64,000 nucleotides of DNA, taken from NCBI GenBank assembly GCA_017456905.1, contig JAFTIL010000026.1, positions 61,854-125,853 of the forward strand. The letters run 5' to 3'. Origin of the DNA: Clostridia bacterium (lineage in GTDB: Bacteria; Bacillota; Clostridia; Oscillospirales; CAG-272). The notes beneath the pieces were generated by a model, which saw only the letters and a list, made by a program, of their open reading frames with translations, searched no databases and was not told the origin of the DNA. A program made the translations under genes and the position numbers. Positions 15,272 to 23,171 of this stretch are shown piece by piece (positions within the stretch are counted from its first letter, which is position 1; each line of letters begins with the position of its first letter).

Positions 15272-17050
15272 TTACGGATTACAACAGCCTGCCGGTGTAT
15301 AGCCCTGTTCGATCAGCTCCTCGCGGGTACAGTGACAGGGAAGCTTATTGGCCTCGCTCATCTGGGCGACACCCGAGCAGTAAGCGTAGTGGAATTTACC
15401 GTTGCGCTTGTTGACCACGTAATCGGTGCCCTCGGCGTCGCTGCCGTCATCGGGTTTTTCCTCGGAGATGGCGCTGGCCCCCGTGGCATAGTCAATGTCG
15501 ACGCCGGGCTGGGCGTTGTAGAGGTAGACGCAGAAGCAAATACCGTCGCCGTCGTCCTCCACCGACCAACCCTCCATCAGCACGCCGCTGGCCACTAAAT
15601 TGTCGCCCTCAAAGATGGGGGTGACGCGGTACATGACGTGGTTGCCTGTTTCCTTGATATAGTCAGCCACCATGTTTTCAAAGCGGGTCATGCCGCCTTG
15701 GTTCATGAAGCGGGTGCCCGTGATGAGGTTTTCCCAGTTGGCATTCTCGCCTGTGAGCTGGAAGGCGATGAGGTGAGAGCGGTTGTAGAGGCTGTCGATG
15801 CCCAGGGTGGGATAGGAAGCGCTGTGCCAGCCCGTGGGCCTGACCGAGCTGATGCTGCCGCGGTCCTCGGTGGGCATGAGATCCCGCCCGATGCAGGCCA
15901 CCGCAATACCGCAACGGCCCAGATCGTCACGGGGACTGTAATATTCGTAAGAATTGGTGGTGAGCTGATTCTCGGTGAAGAAGGGAATATTGCCGTTGAC
16001 CTCGGTGTAAGGGTGATTGTTAAAGGCAGGAACTGAGCCGACGTCAAAGTCGGGCATGGTGAGGGCAGGAGCCTCGGGGCCGATGACGGGGGGCTCGGGG
16101 AGCAGGTTGGACAGCGCGTTTTGGAGCTGCTCGTAGGTGACCGCACCTCTGAATCGGTTGCGGATGATCCCTTCCTCGTCCAGCACGAAGGTGATGGGCC
16201 AGGCGTTGTCCCGCGCCAGCAGGTTGTAATAAACGTCACCCTCGTCGTAGGTGAAGATCATCTTGGAGTCGGGGTAGTTGGTCTGAATGTAGCTCTCGGC
16301 ACCGCTCAAGGCGTAATCCGAGTGAATGGTGACCACCTGCACGCGTCCCTCGTATTCGTCAGCGATCTGATCGAAATGAGGCAGCTCGTTACGGCAGGGA
16401 GGGCACCAATTGCCCCAGAAGTTGAGGATCAAGACCTTGCCCTTGCCCTCGCTGACGGTATAGGTTCCGCCGCCCAAAACGGAGAGCGTGGCATCGTAGC
16501 AGGGATCACCGACCTCGTGACCACCCTCGGGCTCGGTAGGCGCCTCGGTAGGTTCTTCGGTAGGTTCTTCAGTAGGTTCTTCGGTAGGTTCTTCAGTAGG
16601 TTCTTCGGTGGGTTCTTCAGTAGGTTCTTCAGTAGGTTCTTCGGTGGGTTTTTCGGTAGGTTCTTCGGTAGGTTCTTCGGTAGGTTCTTCCGTAGGGGCA
16701 TAGGTAGGCTCCTCGGTTGCACACTCGCAAGGCTGGCCGGGATGCAGGGGGCATCCCTGATAGTACTTTGTTTCAGCCTCTGTGGAGGTCTCCGTCGGTG
16801 CTTCTGTCACGGGATCGGAGGCTGCATTCGTCTCTTCCGTGGCATCTGCCTCGGTCTCGGGCGGTAGGGTTTCGGGATCCGTTGCGGGCTCTGTCACGGG
16901 GGCCTCTGTTGAGGGATATGTGACGATGGCGGTGTCGAGCGGCTCGTCGGTGACGGCGGGGGGATTCGTTTCGCTACAGCCTGCCAGCACCGCGAAGGTG
17001 ACGAGCAGTAAAGCTAAAACAGATAGCCATTTTGCGTGGGTAAATTTCAT
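15272..17050 (-). CDS. Lipoprotein fusing TlpA-like thioredoxin, DNA/RNA nuclease and Ada-like Cys domains
   Basis: Start chosen at 17050, where ATGA overlaps the upstream stop; an ATG at 17059 lies too close to AAGGAG. The 592 residues read: lipoprotein signal with L-A-G-C and C25; Thr/Pro/Glu linker with about a dozen T-E-E-P repeats (112-171); a TlpA/ResA-type thioredoxin domain with catalytic W-C-P-P-C (215-219), about 185-320; a non-specific endonuclease domain of the EndA/NucA kind, with N-R-S-H-L-I-A (H426) in place of D-R-G-H and the metal Asn region W-E-N-L-I-T-G-T (about 345-525); and a C-terminal Ada-like Cys module (about 546-592). It is predicted to be tethered outside the membrane. 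Such a fusion could reduce or fold its own nuclease domain, or degrade DNA under redox control; this is inference. Confidence 0.82.
   Translation of the reverse strand: MKFTHAKWLSVLALLLVTFAVLAGCSETNPPAVTDEPLDTAIVTYPSTEAPVTEPATDPETLPPETEADATEETNAASDPVTEAPTETSTEAETKYYQGCPLHPGQPCECATEEPTYAPTEEPTEEPTEEPTEKPTEEPTEEPTEEPTEEPTEEPTEEPTEEPTEEPTEAPTEPEGGHEVGDPCYDATLSVLGGGTYTVSEGKGKVLILNFWGNWCPPCRNELPHFDQIADEYEGRVQVVTIHSDYALSGAESYIQTNYPDSKMIFTYDEGDVYYNLLARDNAWPITFVLDEEGIIRNRFRGAVTYEQLQNALSNLLPEPPVIGPEAPALTMPDFDVGSVPAFNNHPYTEVNGNIPFFTENQLTTNSYEYYSPRDDLGRCGIAVACIGRDLMPTEDRGSISSVRPTGWHSASYPTLGIDSLYNRSHLIAFQLTGENANWENLITGTRFMNQGGMTRFENMVADYIKETGNHVMYRVTPIFEGDNLVASGVLMEGWSVEDDGDGICFCVYLYNAQPGVDIDYATGASAISEEKPDDGSDAEGTDYVVNKRNGKFHYAYCSGVAQMSEANKLPCHCTREELIEQGYTPAGCCNP
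16545..16695 (-). repeat. 12-bp coding tandem repeat (T-E-E-P units)
   Basis: About a dozen near-identical 12-bp units (GGTTCTTCGGTA on +) encode the T-E-E-P linker. Units differ at single bases (tcg/tca, gta/gtg, ctt/ttt). Such arrays expand and contract by slippage, so linker length may vary between strains. Confidence 0.85.
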
Positions 17051-17451
17051 TTTTTCCATATCTCCTTGGTGATTTGATCGTGAGACGAGCCGACGAACTC
17101 GGACGTCTCGATGAGGTGAAAGTCGGTCATATCCTGTGTGAACGTAACGTCAGCGGGGTAGAGTCGGTTCCAGCGGTAGAGGATGATCTCCGAGACTCGG
17201 CTCCAATGGGGAGCGGGGTCGGTATCCTCCACGAAAGCGTATGCGTGATCGTCTGCGGCGGCACAAGGATTCTCCGCCACCGTGACGTTTTTGGCCTCGG
17301 CAGGGAACAACGGCGCGGAATAGGGGCTGATATACAGCCGCCCATCATCGACGTGGGATAGCAGCTCGGCGATCAGCACGCGGTCGCGGCTTTGGCGGCG
17401 GTGATTGAACATCATGCCGTTTTCGTCGTCAAGACATAAAATGAGGGTCAT
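17047..17451 (-). CDS. Conserved hypothetical protein, coupled to the lipoprotein gene
   Basis: 134 residues from the ATG at 17451, which has AAGGAGG at good spacing; an upstream ATG in frame has none. The N-terminus M-T-L-I-L-C-L-D-D-E-N-G-M-M-F-N-H-R-R-Q-S-R-D recalls a small conserved Clostridia protein that databases sometimes call ribonuclease Z without clear support. I see no metal motif and assign no function. Its stop codon overlaps the start of the lipoprotein gene by ATGA, so the two are co-translated. A good promoter lies at 17480-17508. Confidence 0.75.
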   Translation of the reverse strand: MTLILCLDDENGMMFNHRRQSRDRVLIAELLSHVDDGRLYISPYSAPLFPAEAKNVTVAENPCAAADDHAYAFVEDTDPAPHWSRVSEIILYRWNRLYPADVTFTQDMTDFHLIETSEFVGSSHDQITKEIWKK

Positions 17452-17479
17452 GGGACACCTCCTTTCGTTTGGCATACTT

Positions 17480-17508
17480 ATTATATCATAAAATTCGCCG
17501 TTTGGCAA
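17480..17508 (-). promoter_or_regulatory. SigA-type promoter
   Basis: On the minus strand TTGCCA (17508-17503), a 17-nt spacer and TATAAT (17485-17480), about 30 nt before the ATG at 17451. Confidence 0.8.
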
Positions 17509-17521
17509 GAGGCAATATGAA

Positions 17522-17545
17522 AAGCCCGTCTTGCTTGACGGGCTT
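17522..17545 (-). terminator. Terminator after the M55 aminopeptidase gene
   Basis: AAGCCCGTC and GACGGGCTT arms with a 6-nt loop lie a few bases past the stop on the minus strand and are followed by TTTTC. Confidence 0.75.
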
Positions 17546-17550
17546 GATCT

Positions 17551-18354
17551 TTACAGACAAAAATGCATGAACCGCATGACCTCGTAGTAGTCGTCCGACT
17601 CAAACTTCACGGTCTTGGGGTCGACCGAGACGGCACCGGGGTAGAAGGAATAGCTGTGGGCGGTGTTCCAGTCCTTGTACTCTACCACCAGCTCAAAGTA
17701 AGGAGGCAGGGGCAGGTAGCAATCCGACAGATCCTTCTTGGACAGAGCCGCGCTCACAGCCGCCTTGATCTCGTCGCAGACCACCTCGGGGTGGCGGGAG
17801 ATCACCGCCGAGCCGTGACCCTGCTTGGCCACCACGGTGGTGATGCCGGGGATGAGCTTTTGAGCAAAGTCACACAGCGCCTTGTCTCCCGACAGGAACA
17901 CGATGGGGATGCTCCGATAGGCGGCCATGTAGGCGTTGATGAGAAACTCGGGGCAAGGCAGGCCGTTGAGGGTCACCCGCTGGACGCTTCTCGTCATGGT
18001 GTGGGACAGGGGATTGCCCTCGTTGACGGCCTCGCTGTGGTAGCCCGTGAAGGCCGCGGCGTCGAAGCTGTCCTGATCCAGGCCCCCCATCATACAGTAG
18101 CAATCTCTGGCCCAGCCGCGGATGAGTGTGGCAGACTTGGGCAGCCCCATGGGGTCGATGTTGCGGGCGGAATCGTGGGCGTCCTTGACGGTGGTGATAT
18201 ACCCCGCTTGCTCCGCGCCCTCGATAGCGGCGGTGACCTCGGAGGTCATGCGCTTGCAAAAATAATCGTAATTACGCCCCTCGGCGTCGGTCTCCTCCCA
18301 TGCGGTTATGCCGCAGGTGCCTTCAATGTCGGCACTGATAAAAAGTTTTTTCAT
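17551..18354 (-). CDS. M55-family D-aminopeptidase (DppA-like)
   Basis: 267 residues of the zinc-dependent M55 family; Bacillus DppA is a D-Ala-releasing peptidase that forms a decameric shell. The metal ligands line up: D9 and E11 in S-A-D-I-E-G, H60 in K-D-A-H-D-S, H106 in F-T-G-Y-H-S and E136 in P-E-F-L-I-N. No signal peptide, so it is cytoplasmic; likely substrates are D-amino-acid peptides from peptidoglycan turnover. GGAGG precedes the ATG. It follows the MutS-like gene by 20 nt on the same strand and probably shares its transcript. A terminator ends the unit. Confidence 0.9.
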   Translation of the reverse strand: MKKLFISADIEGTCGITAWEETDAEGRNYDYFCKRMTSEVTAAIEGAEQAGYITTVKDAHDSARNIDPMGLPKSATLIRGWARDCYCMMGGLDQDSFDAAAFTGYHSEAVNEGNPLSHTMTRSVQRVTLNGLPCPEFLINAYMAAYRSIPIVFLSGDKALCDFAQKLIPGITTVVAKQGHGSAVISRHPEVVCDEIKAAVSAALSKKDLSDCYLPLPPYFELVVEYKDWNTAHSYSFYPGAVSVDPKTVKFESDDYYEVMRFMHFCL

Positions 18355-18374
18355 GGTGTGATCCTCCGATTTGA

Positions 18375-19994
18375 TCAGATTTTTCCCTGAAGCAGGGAGT
18401 CGTAGGAAAGTCCGTACTTTTCCGCAATGCGGGAAGCGTAGCTTTTGCCGTCGGGAGGACGGCGGGTGATGGAGAAACGAATATCTCCCAGCCCCGAGCC
18501 CGCCACCAGGGTGTCAACCTTGGCACGGGTGCGGGGGTTTTCATTGATCTCGGGAAGACGGGCGGTCAGCTCGTGCATATGGGTACAGTAGATAGCGTGG
18601 GCGCCAAGCGCGGCCAGCGCGCCTACGGTGTCCGCCGCCAGATAGGAGCCCTCGTAGGAACCCGTGCCCGAAAAGGTTTCGTCCAGAAGCACCAATGCGT
18701 AGGGTGTAAGCTTTTGAAAGATCTCCTTCATGCGCTGACACTCGCTGCCCAAGCGTCCGTCCTCGGTGGAGGTTTTGATGTCTTGGGCAAAATGGGTGAA
18801 GATGCCATTGACAGGGCTCATGATCGCGGCCTTGGCGGGCACGGGCAGACCCAGCTGGAACATAACCTGGGAGATCCCCACTCCGCAGGTGAACACGCTC
18901 TTGCCCCCGCTGTTAGGACCTGTCAGAATGTAGATTCGCCCTTCGTTGTCAAAATCTATATCGTTGTAGACCATGCGTCGGCTGATGGAGAGAGGAGAAT
19001 CGCTATCCTTTAACTTCATGGCCATGGCGGGGTTATAGAGACCCTTAACGGAAAAATATTTTTCTTCGGTGGGTCTGATCTCTGCCCAGCAGAGGGGCAG
19101 ACCGCTGTCCTTGAGACTTTGGATCATGTCTGCCGCGGCACAGAGGAATTGAAGCTCGGGCAAAAGGCGTAGCCAGACGCAACCGCCCGAGGTGACGTAT
19201 TGCTTGACCGAGGGAGCCCAGGAGCGGAGCAGACCACCGTAGACCTTTTTCATGGCACTCATGAACACCATGTCCACGCTTGCCTTTTCTCGGGGCGTCA
19301 TACGCTTGGAAACGGCCGTCATGGGAGCGAGGGCGGTCATATCCCCCTTGGAAAGCTCAAAATTCAGCAATCGATCGATCAGCTCGCCCGAACGCACGGG
19401 CTCGGTGTTGATGGACAGGAGCCCTGCCTCGTAAGGAGAAAGCTCCGAATCTAAATTAAAGGCGATGGTTACGCTTTTGATATTCTGGATGGAGGTGGCC
19501 ATGCGTTCCACGCCTTGGCGGAGCTTTTGACAAACGGGAACTCTTTCCTTCACGCTGTCGCGGAAGGCGATAAGGCCCTCCGCTTTCAAAGGCTTTCCCT
19601 CGGAGTCCAGTTGTTTCAGGTGATCGTCCAGAAAATCCACCAGATCAAGATAGACCTCCAGCTCCCGAACGCTATAAAACTGCGCCTCGTAAGACAGGTT
19701 GGGATTTTCCTTAACACGCACAAGACTGCTGATCTCGGAAAGGCGGTCGGCCGCGCCACGGATCAAGCTGAGAAGCACCGGACGCTCCATGACCTCACGG
19801 AGGGTGTCCCTGCGGTAGGCGATCACCTCGGGATTGGCGGTAAGATGGTCTGTGATGCGTATGGTCTTGTTGTAAAAGAGCCAATCCGCCCCCAGCCGAC
19901 GGATCAGCTCGTTGCTCTCAGAGCGGACGAGATCCTTATCGTCGTAGCGGTAGCCTTGGGGGTAGATGAGGGAATAGCTTTCGTTTGCACTCAT
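18375..19994 (-). CDS. MutS-family ATPase lacking the mismatch-reading domain
   Basis: 539 residues from the ATG at 19994 (AAGGAG upstream; a further ATG at 20027 overlaps the previous gene). The C-terminal half is the MutS ATPase: Walker A G-P-N-S-G-G-K-S (359-366), Walker B L-V-L-L-D-E-T-F-S-G-T near 434, and a T-H-M-H-E-L signature near 470. The N-terminal half corresponds to MutS core and lever helices. The mismatch-binding domain I and the Smr nuclease domain of MutS2 are both absent. It therefore belongs to the short MutS-like proteins of Bacillota whose DNA or RNA substrate is unknown. It lies between a small membrane protein and the M55 peptidase, apparently in one operon. Confidence 0.85.
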   Translation of the reverse strand: MSANESYSLIYPQGYRYDDKDLVRSESNELIRRLGADWLFYNKTIRITDHLTANPEVIAYRRDTLREVMERPVLLSLIRGAADRLSEISSLVRVKENPNLSYEAQFYSVRELEVYLDLVDFLDDHLKQLDSEGKPLKAEGLIAFRDSVKERVPVCQKLRQGVERMATSIQNIKSVTIAFNLDSELSPYEAGLLSINTEPVRSGELIDRLLNFELSKGDMTALAPMTAVSKRMTPREKASVDMVFMSAMKKVYGGLLRSWAPSVKQYVTSGGCVWLRLLPELQFLCAAADMIQSLKDSGLPLCWAEIRPTEEKYFSVKGLYNPAMAMKLKDSDSPLSISRRMVYNDIDFDNEGRIYILTGPNSGGKSVFTCGVGISQVMFQLGLPVPAKAAIMSPVNGIFTHFAQDIKTSTEDGRLGSECQRMKEIFQKLTPYALVLLDETFSGTGSYEGSYLAADTVGALAALGAHAIYCTHMHELTARLPEINENPRTRAKVDTLVAGSGLGDIRFSITRRPPDGKSYASRIAEKYGLSYDSLLQGKI

Positions 19995-20008
19995 TGAAAA
20001 TTTCTCCT

Positions 20009-20308
20009 TTACAACATGATCAGCCATAGGATTATCTCACGGATCATCCAACCCAAAAGCAGGGCGGGGACAAAACTCAAAAGAAGGATGATATAGAGAG
20101 AGGCGGCCTTATAATAGAGCTTCCATACAGGGAGAAATTTCAGACTCACCCATACGAGTACCAATAGCAATAAAATGGTATCAATGAGAAAGACCCCTGT
20201 GCCTGTGATACAAGCTGCCAACTCAAAGAGCCACAGAATACCAACGCGCTTGGCCAAGGCGAAGCGGGGAATACAAACGTAACCGATGCGGGATTCGTCG
20301 ATCTCCAT
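20009..20308 (-). CDS. Small multi-pass membrane protein, unknown
   Basis: 99 residues with a short charged N-terminus (R-I-G-Y-V-C-I-P-R-F) and probably two or three helices (about 23-44, 46-60 and 68-98). AAAGGAG lies seven bases before the ATG. It is first in a unit with the MutS-like and M55 genes, 14 nt upstream of the MutS start. No family was recognised. Confidence 0.65.
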   Translation of the reverse strand: MEIDESRIGYVCIPRFALAKRVGILWLFELAACITGTGVFLIDTILLLLVLVWVSLKFLPVWKLYYKAASLYIILLLSFVPALLLGWMIREIILWLIML

Positions 20309-20350
20309 GGCGGGCTCCTTTCAAAAAATATCGTGCATGCGGAAAAGTCA

Positions 20351-20405
20351 AAAAATCTCCCGTGTGGTTCACTTTAATGATACCATATCGGGAGATTTTT
20401 GTCAA
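20351..20405 (-). promoter_or_regulatory. Terminator whose loop contains the next gene's promoter
   Basis: Arms AAAAATCTCCCG (20351-20362) and CGGGAGATTTTT (20389-20400) flank a 26-nt loop and follow the nitroreductase gene on the minus strand, with a T-run after. The same stretch carries TTGACA (20405-20400), a 17-nt spacer and TATCAT (20382-20377), reading toward the small membrane protein gene. The spacer is made of one terminator arm. Confidence 0.65.
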
Positions 20406-20451
20406 GCGCGCCTCGATTTAAAAGGCTACAACCTGTAGTTGAAGTGCCGCC

Positions 20452-20961
20452 TTACAGCTCCGTCACGGTATGCTCCAGCGGATACCGCTCAAAATGTCTC
20501 GGCCCGGGGGCGGCATCCTCGGCGGGATAGCCCAAGGCCAGGAGGATATAGGGGGTCAGGTTCTCAGGCAGGTCAAAGGCCTTCGCCATGGCGGGCACGT
20601 CAAAGGCGCAGATCCAGCAGGAGCCCACACCCAAGGATTGGGCGGCCAGCATCATCTGGGTAGTGACGATGGTGCAATCCATCTCGGCCATGCAATGATC
20701 CACCTTGGGGCGGTTACAGGCCACTTCTGTGTCGCCGCAGATCATAAGAATGGTGTTTGCCCCGTAGCATTTCTTGACGGCACGCATCTTTTCAAGGGCT
20801 TCGGAGGAGCGGATGACGAAGATCCGCTGGGGCTGAAGGTTCATGGCGGTGGGGGCGAGCCGGCCCGCCTCTAAAATTTGGTTCAGCACCTCGTCGGAAA
20901 CGGGCGTGTCGGCAAAGGAGCGAAGGGAATAGCGGTCGGCGCAGAGCTTGAGAAAATCCAT
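20452..20961 (-). CDS. Nitroreductase-family FMN oxidoreductase
   Basis: 169 residues, the compact form of the family. FMN-binding marks are the N-terminal R-Y-S-L-R-S-F (R10 and neighbours), A-P-T-A-M-N-L-Q-P in the middle, and G-V-G-S-C-W-I-C-A near 110-120, where nitroreductases carry G-x-G-S. It likely reduces quinones, nitro compounds or flavin substrates with NAD(P)H in the cytoplasm; the substrate is unknown. AAGGAGG precedes the ATG. It is monocistronic, between a palindromic repeat cluster upstream and a terminator downstream. Confidence 0.9.
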   Translation of the reverse strand: MDFLKLCADRYSLRSFADTPVSDEVLNQILEAGRLAPTAMNLQPQRIFVIRSSEALEKMRAVKKCYGANTILMICGDTEVACNRPKVDHCMAEMDCTIVTTQMMLAAQSLGVGSCWICAFDVPAMAKAFDLPENLTPYILLALGYPAEDAAPGPRHFERYPLEHTVTEL

Positions 20962-20989
20962 GGTAAGCCTCCTTGACAGTATGATTTGG

Positions 20990-21195
20990 TAGGGGCGAAT
21001 TCCATATCCGCCCGTGAAGATTCTGTTTTTGCAGGGCGCATATGGAATGCGCCTTTACGGAATGTGGTCGTTTCTCGTTGTCGGTAGGGGCGCTCCTATG
21101 TGTGCGCCCGTCTTGCGATTGGGTAGGGGAGGCGTTACGCCTCCCGATTTGGAACAATATCCCTTTGTCGGGAGGGGAAACCCCTCCCCTACGGT
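20990..21195. repeat. Cluster of GC-rich palindromic intergenic elements
   Basis: The spacer between gtrA and the nitroreductase gene holds several palindromes: GGCGCA/TGCGCC (21035-21053), GGGAGGCGT/ACGCCTCCC (21127-21145) and GGGAGGGG/CCCCTCCC (21070 series, 21170-21188), with an outer pair GTAGGGGA (21123-21130) / TCCCCTAC (21185-21192). TAGGGGCG occurs twice nearby. The 237-nt spacer contains no gene. Confidence 0.7.
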
Positions 21196-21198
21196 CAT

Positions 21199-21630
21199 TC
21201 AATTCTTTTTCTTGCGAAATACCAGCAGCTTGCTGATGAAATAATTGAGGATGACCACCAGCACGGCGGCGATGATCTTGAACAGATATTCGTTCAGCCC
21301 CAGCCAGGTGCAGAAGACGGCCATGATGGCCTCTTGGAGCAGAAGGGTCAGCACGCGGCCGCCAGCAAAGGCACCGATCTCGCCCAAAATGGGGAGAAAG
21401 CCCCGTCGCTTACTCTCAAAGACCCAGATGCGGTTGGTCACGTAGGCAAAGGTGACGGCGGCCACCCAGGCGATGACGTTGGCACCGTGGAGCAGGAGGG
21501 GAGTGGCGTCAATGGCCTCGCCCCAGAAATAGTAAAGCAGGAAGGACACGCTCCAATCGACGACGGTGGTGAGTCCACCAAAGATGATGTAGAGGATGAC
21601 GCTTTTGTGTTTTTTCAGAAAATCTATCAT
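21199..21630 (-). CDS. GtrA-family membrane protein
   Basis: 143 residues with four predicted helices and the GtrA signature: the N-terminal Y-I-I-F-G-G-L-T-T-V-V-D-W-S, the loop F-A-Y-V-T-N-R-I-W-V-F, and the last helix ending N-Y-F-I-S-K-L-L-V-F. Family members help move lipid-linked sugars across the membrane for cell-surface polysaccharides or teichoic acid decoration. It follows cysS by 18 nt and is probably co-transcribed, an association with no obvious functional link. AAAGGA precedes the ATG. Confidence 0.9.
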   Translation of the reverse strand: MIDFLKKHKSVILYIIFGGLTTVVDWSVSFLLYYFWGEAIDATPLLLHGANVIAWVAAVTFAYVTNRIWVFESKRRGFLPILGEIGAFAGGRVLTLLLQEAIMAVFCTWLGLNEYLFKIIAAVLVVILNYFISKLLVFRKKKN

Positions 21631-21648
21631 GATCGATCCTTTGGGAAA

Positions 21649-23103
21649 TTAATCAATTTTATAGGTCGTACCCTGTGCGGTGTCAATGAGGGTCACTCCC
21701 TTGGCTGCCAGCTCGTCGCGGATGCGGTCAGCCTCGGCAAAGTTTTTTGCTTTCTTGGCAGCCTTGCGGGCCTCGATGGCAGAGAGAATCTCGGCTACGA
21801 AGGGATCAGCGGCGGCGTCAGCCAGCGCCTTGGCCTCGGCGGCCTTCTTTTCCTCTTCCTTCTTGCGGAGGGCGTTTGCGCGGTCAAGGAGAGACAGGGA
21901 CAGTACGGTGTCGTAGTTCTCAATGAGTGCCAGCTTGGTGGCGTCGCTCACCTTAGCCTTCAACACATCGTACAGGGCGGTGACGGCCAGGGAGGTGTTC
22001 ATGTCGTTGTCCATGGCCTTGACGAAGCCTGCGCGGAGGGTCTCAAAGGCCTCGGTGTCCACGGCATCACCGCTGTCGGGATCCAGGGCGGCAATGCGGG
22101 CGATCAGCTTGTTGTAGGCCACCACGGCGTTGTCCATGTTCTCCCAGGAGAACACCAACGACTTGCGATAGTGGGACTGGAGGCAGAAGAAGCGGTAGAC
22201 CATGGGGTCATAGCCCTTTTCTTCCAAGAGGGAGACGGTGAGAAACTCGCCCTTGGACTTGGACATCTTGCCGCTGTTGGTGTTCAGGTGCAGCACGTGT
22301 ACCCAGTATTTGCACCACTCATGGCCGATGCAAGCCTCGGACTGGGCGATCTCGTTTGTGTGGTGGGGGAAGGCGTTGTCAATACCGCCGCAATGGATGT
22401 CCAGATACTCACCCAGGTACTTGAGGGAGATACCCGAGCATTCAATGTGCCAGCCGGGGTAACCGATACCCCAAGGGGATTCCCACTTCAGCTCCTGATC
22501 ATCGAACTTGGACTTGGTGAACCAAAGCACGAAGTCTGCCTTGTTTCTCTTGTTGCCGTCGGCTTCCACACCCTCGCGGACGCCCACGTCCAGATCCTCC
22601 TCCTTGAAATCGTTGAAGATGTAATACTTCTCCAGCTTGGAGGTGTCGAAGTAGATGTTGCCGCCTGCCTCGTAGGCGTAGCCCTTCTCAAGCAGGGTCT
22701 CGATCATGGAGATATACTCGGGGATGCAACCCGTGGCGGGTTGGATGATATCGGGGGTTTTGATGTTCAGCTTGTCACAGTCAGCAAAGAAGGCATCGGT
22801 GTAGAACTTGGCGATCTCCATGACCGTTTTCTTCTCACGTCTCGCGCCTTTGAGCATCTTGTCCTCGCCCTCGTCGGCATCGGAGGACAGATGGCCTACG
22901 TCGGTGATATTCATGACGCGGGTAACGTCATAGCCGGCGTAGCGGAGATATTTTTCCAGCACGTCCTCCATCATGTAGGTGCGGAGGTTGCCGATGTGAG
23001 CAAAGTGATAGACCGTGGGGCCGCAGGTATACATACTGACCTTGCCCTCTACGTGGGGGATGAATTCTTCGCGCTTGCGTGTAGCGGAGTTGTAAAGTAA
23101 CAT
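21649..23103 (-). CDS. cysS: Cysteinyl-tRNA synthetase
   Basis: 484 residues, a full-length class I synthetase that charges tRNA-Cys. Motifs: the H-I-G-N form of HIGH at 36-39, K-M-S-K-S at 279-283, and the zinc ligands C27, C222, H247 and E251. The C-terminal DALR-like region and anticodon-binding tail contain an Ala/Lys/Glu-rich helix around 400-450. AAAGGAG precedes the ATG. The 68-nt gap to the upstream gene is too short for a T-box, and I saw none. Confidence 0.95.
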   Translation of the reverse strand: MLLYNSATRKREEFIPHVEGKVSMYTCGPTVYHFAHIGNLRTYMMEDVLEKYLRYAGYDVTRVMNITDVGHLSSDADEGEDKMLKGARREKKTVMEIAKFYTDAFFADCDKLNIKTPDIIQPATGCIPEYISMIETLLEKGYAYEAGGNIYFDTSKLEKYYIFNDFKEEDLDVGVREGVEADGNKRNKADFVLWFTKSKFDDQELKWESPWGIGYPGWHIECSGISLKYLGEYLDIHCGGIDNAFPHHTNEIAQSEACIGHEWCKYWVHVLHLNTNSGKMSKSKGEFLTVSLLEEKGYDPMVYRFFCLQSHYRKSLVFSWENMDNAVVAYNKLIARIAALDPDSGDAVDTEAFETLRAGFVKAMDNDMNTSLAVTALYDVLKAKVSDATKLALIENYDTVLSLSLLDRANALRKKEEEKKAAEAKALADAAADPFVAEILSAIEARKAAKKAKNFAEADRIRDELAAKGVTLIDTAQGTTYKID

Positions 23104-23171
23104 ATGAAAGTCTCCTTTGGGATGTTAGTTGGTTTTCGCAGGAGCGATTTTCGGTCGCCCGTTCATAGAAA

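Noticed and set aside
16121-16867. Antisense frame with F-F-G-R-F-F repeats
   Set aside because: It is the reverse reading of the T-E-E-P coding repeat.
23104-23171. T-box before cysS
   Set aside because: The gap is only 68 nt and lacks the T-box sequence.
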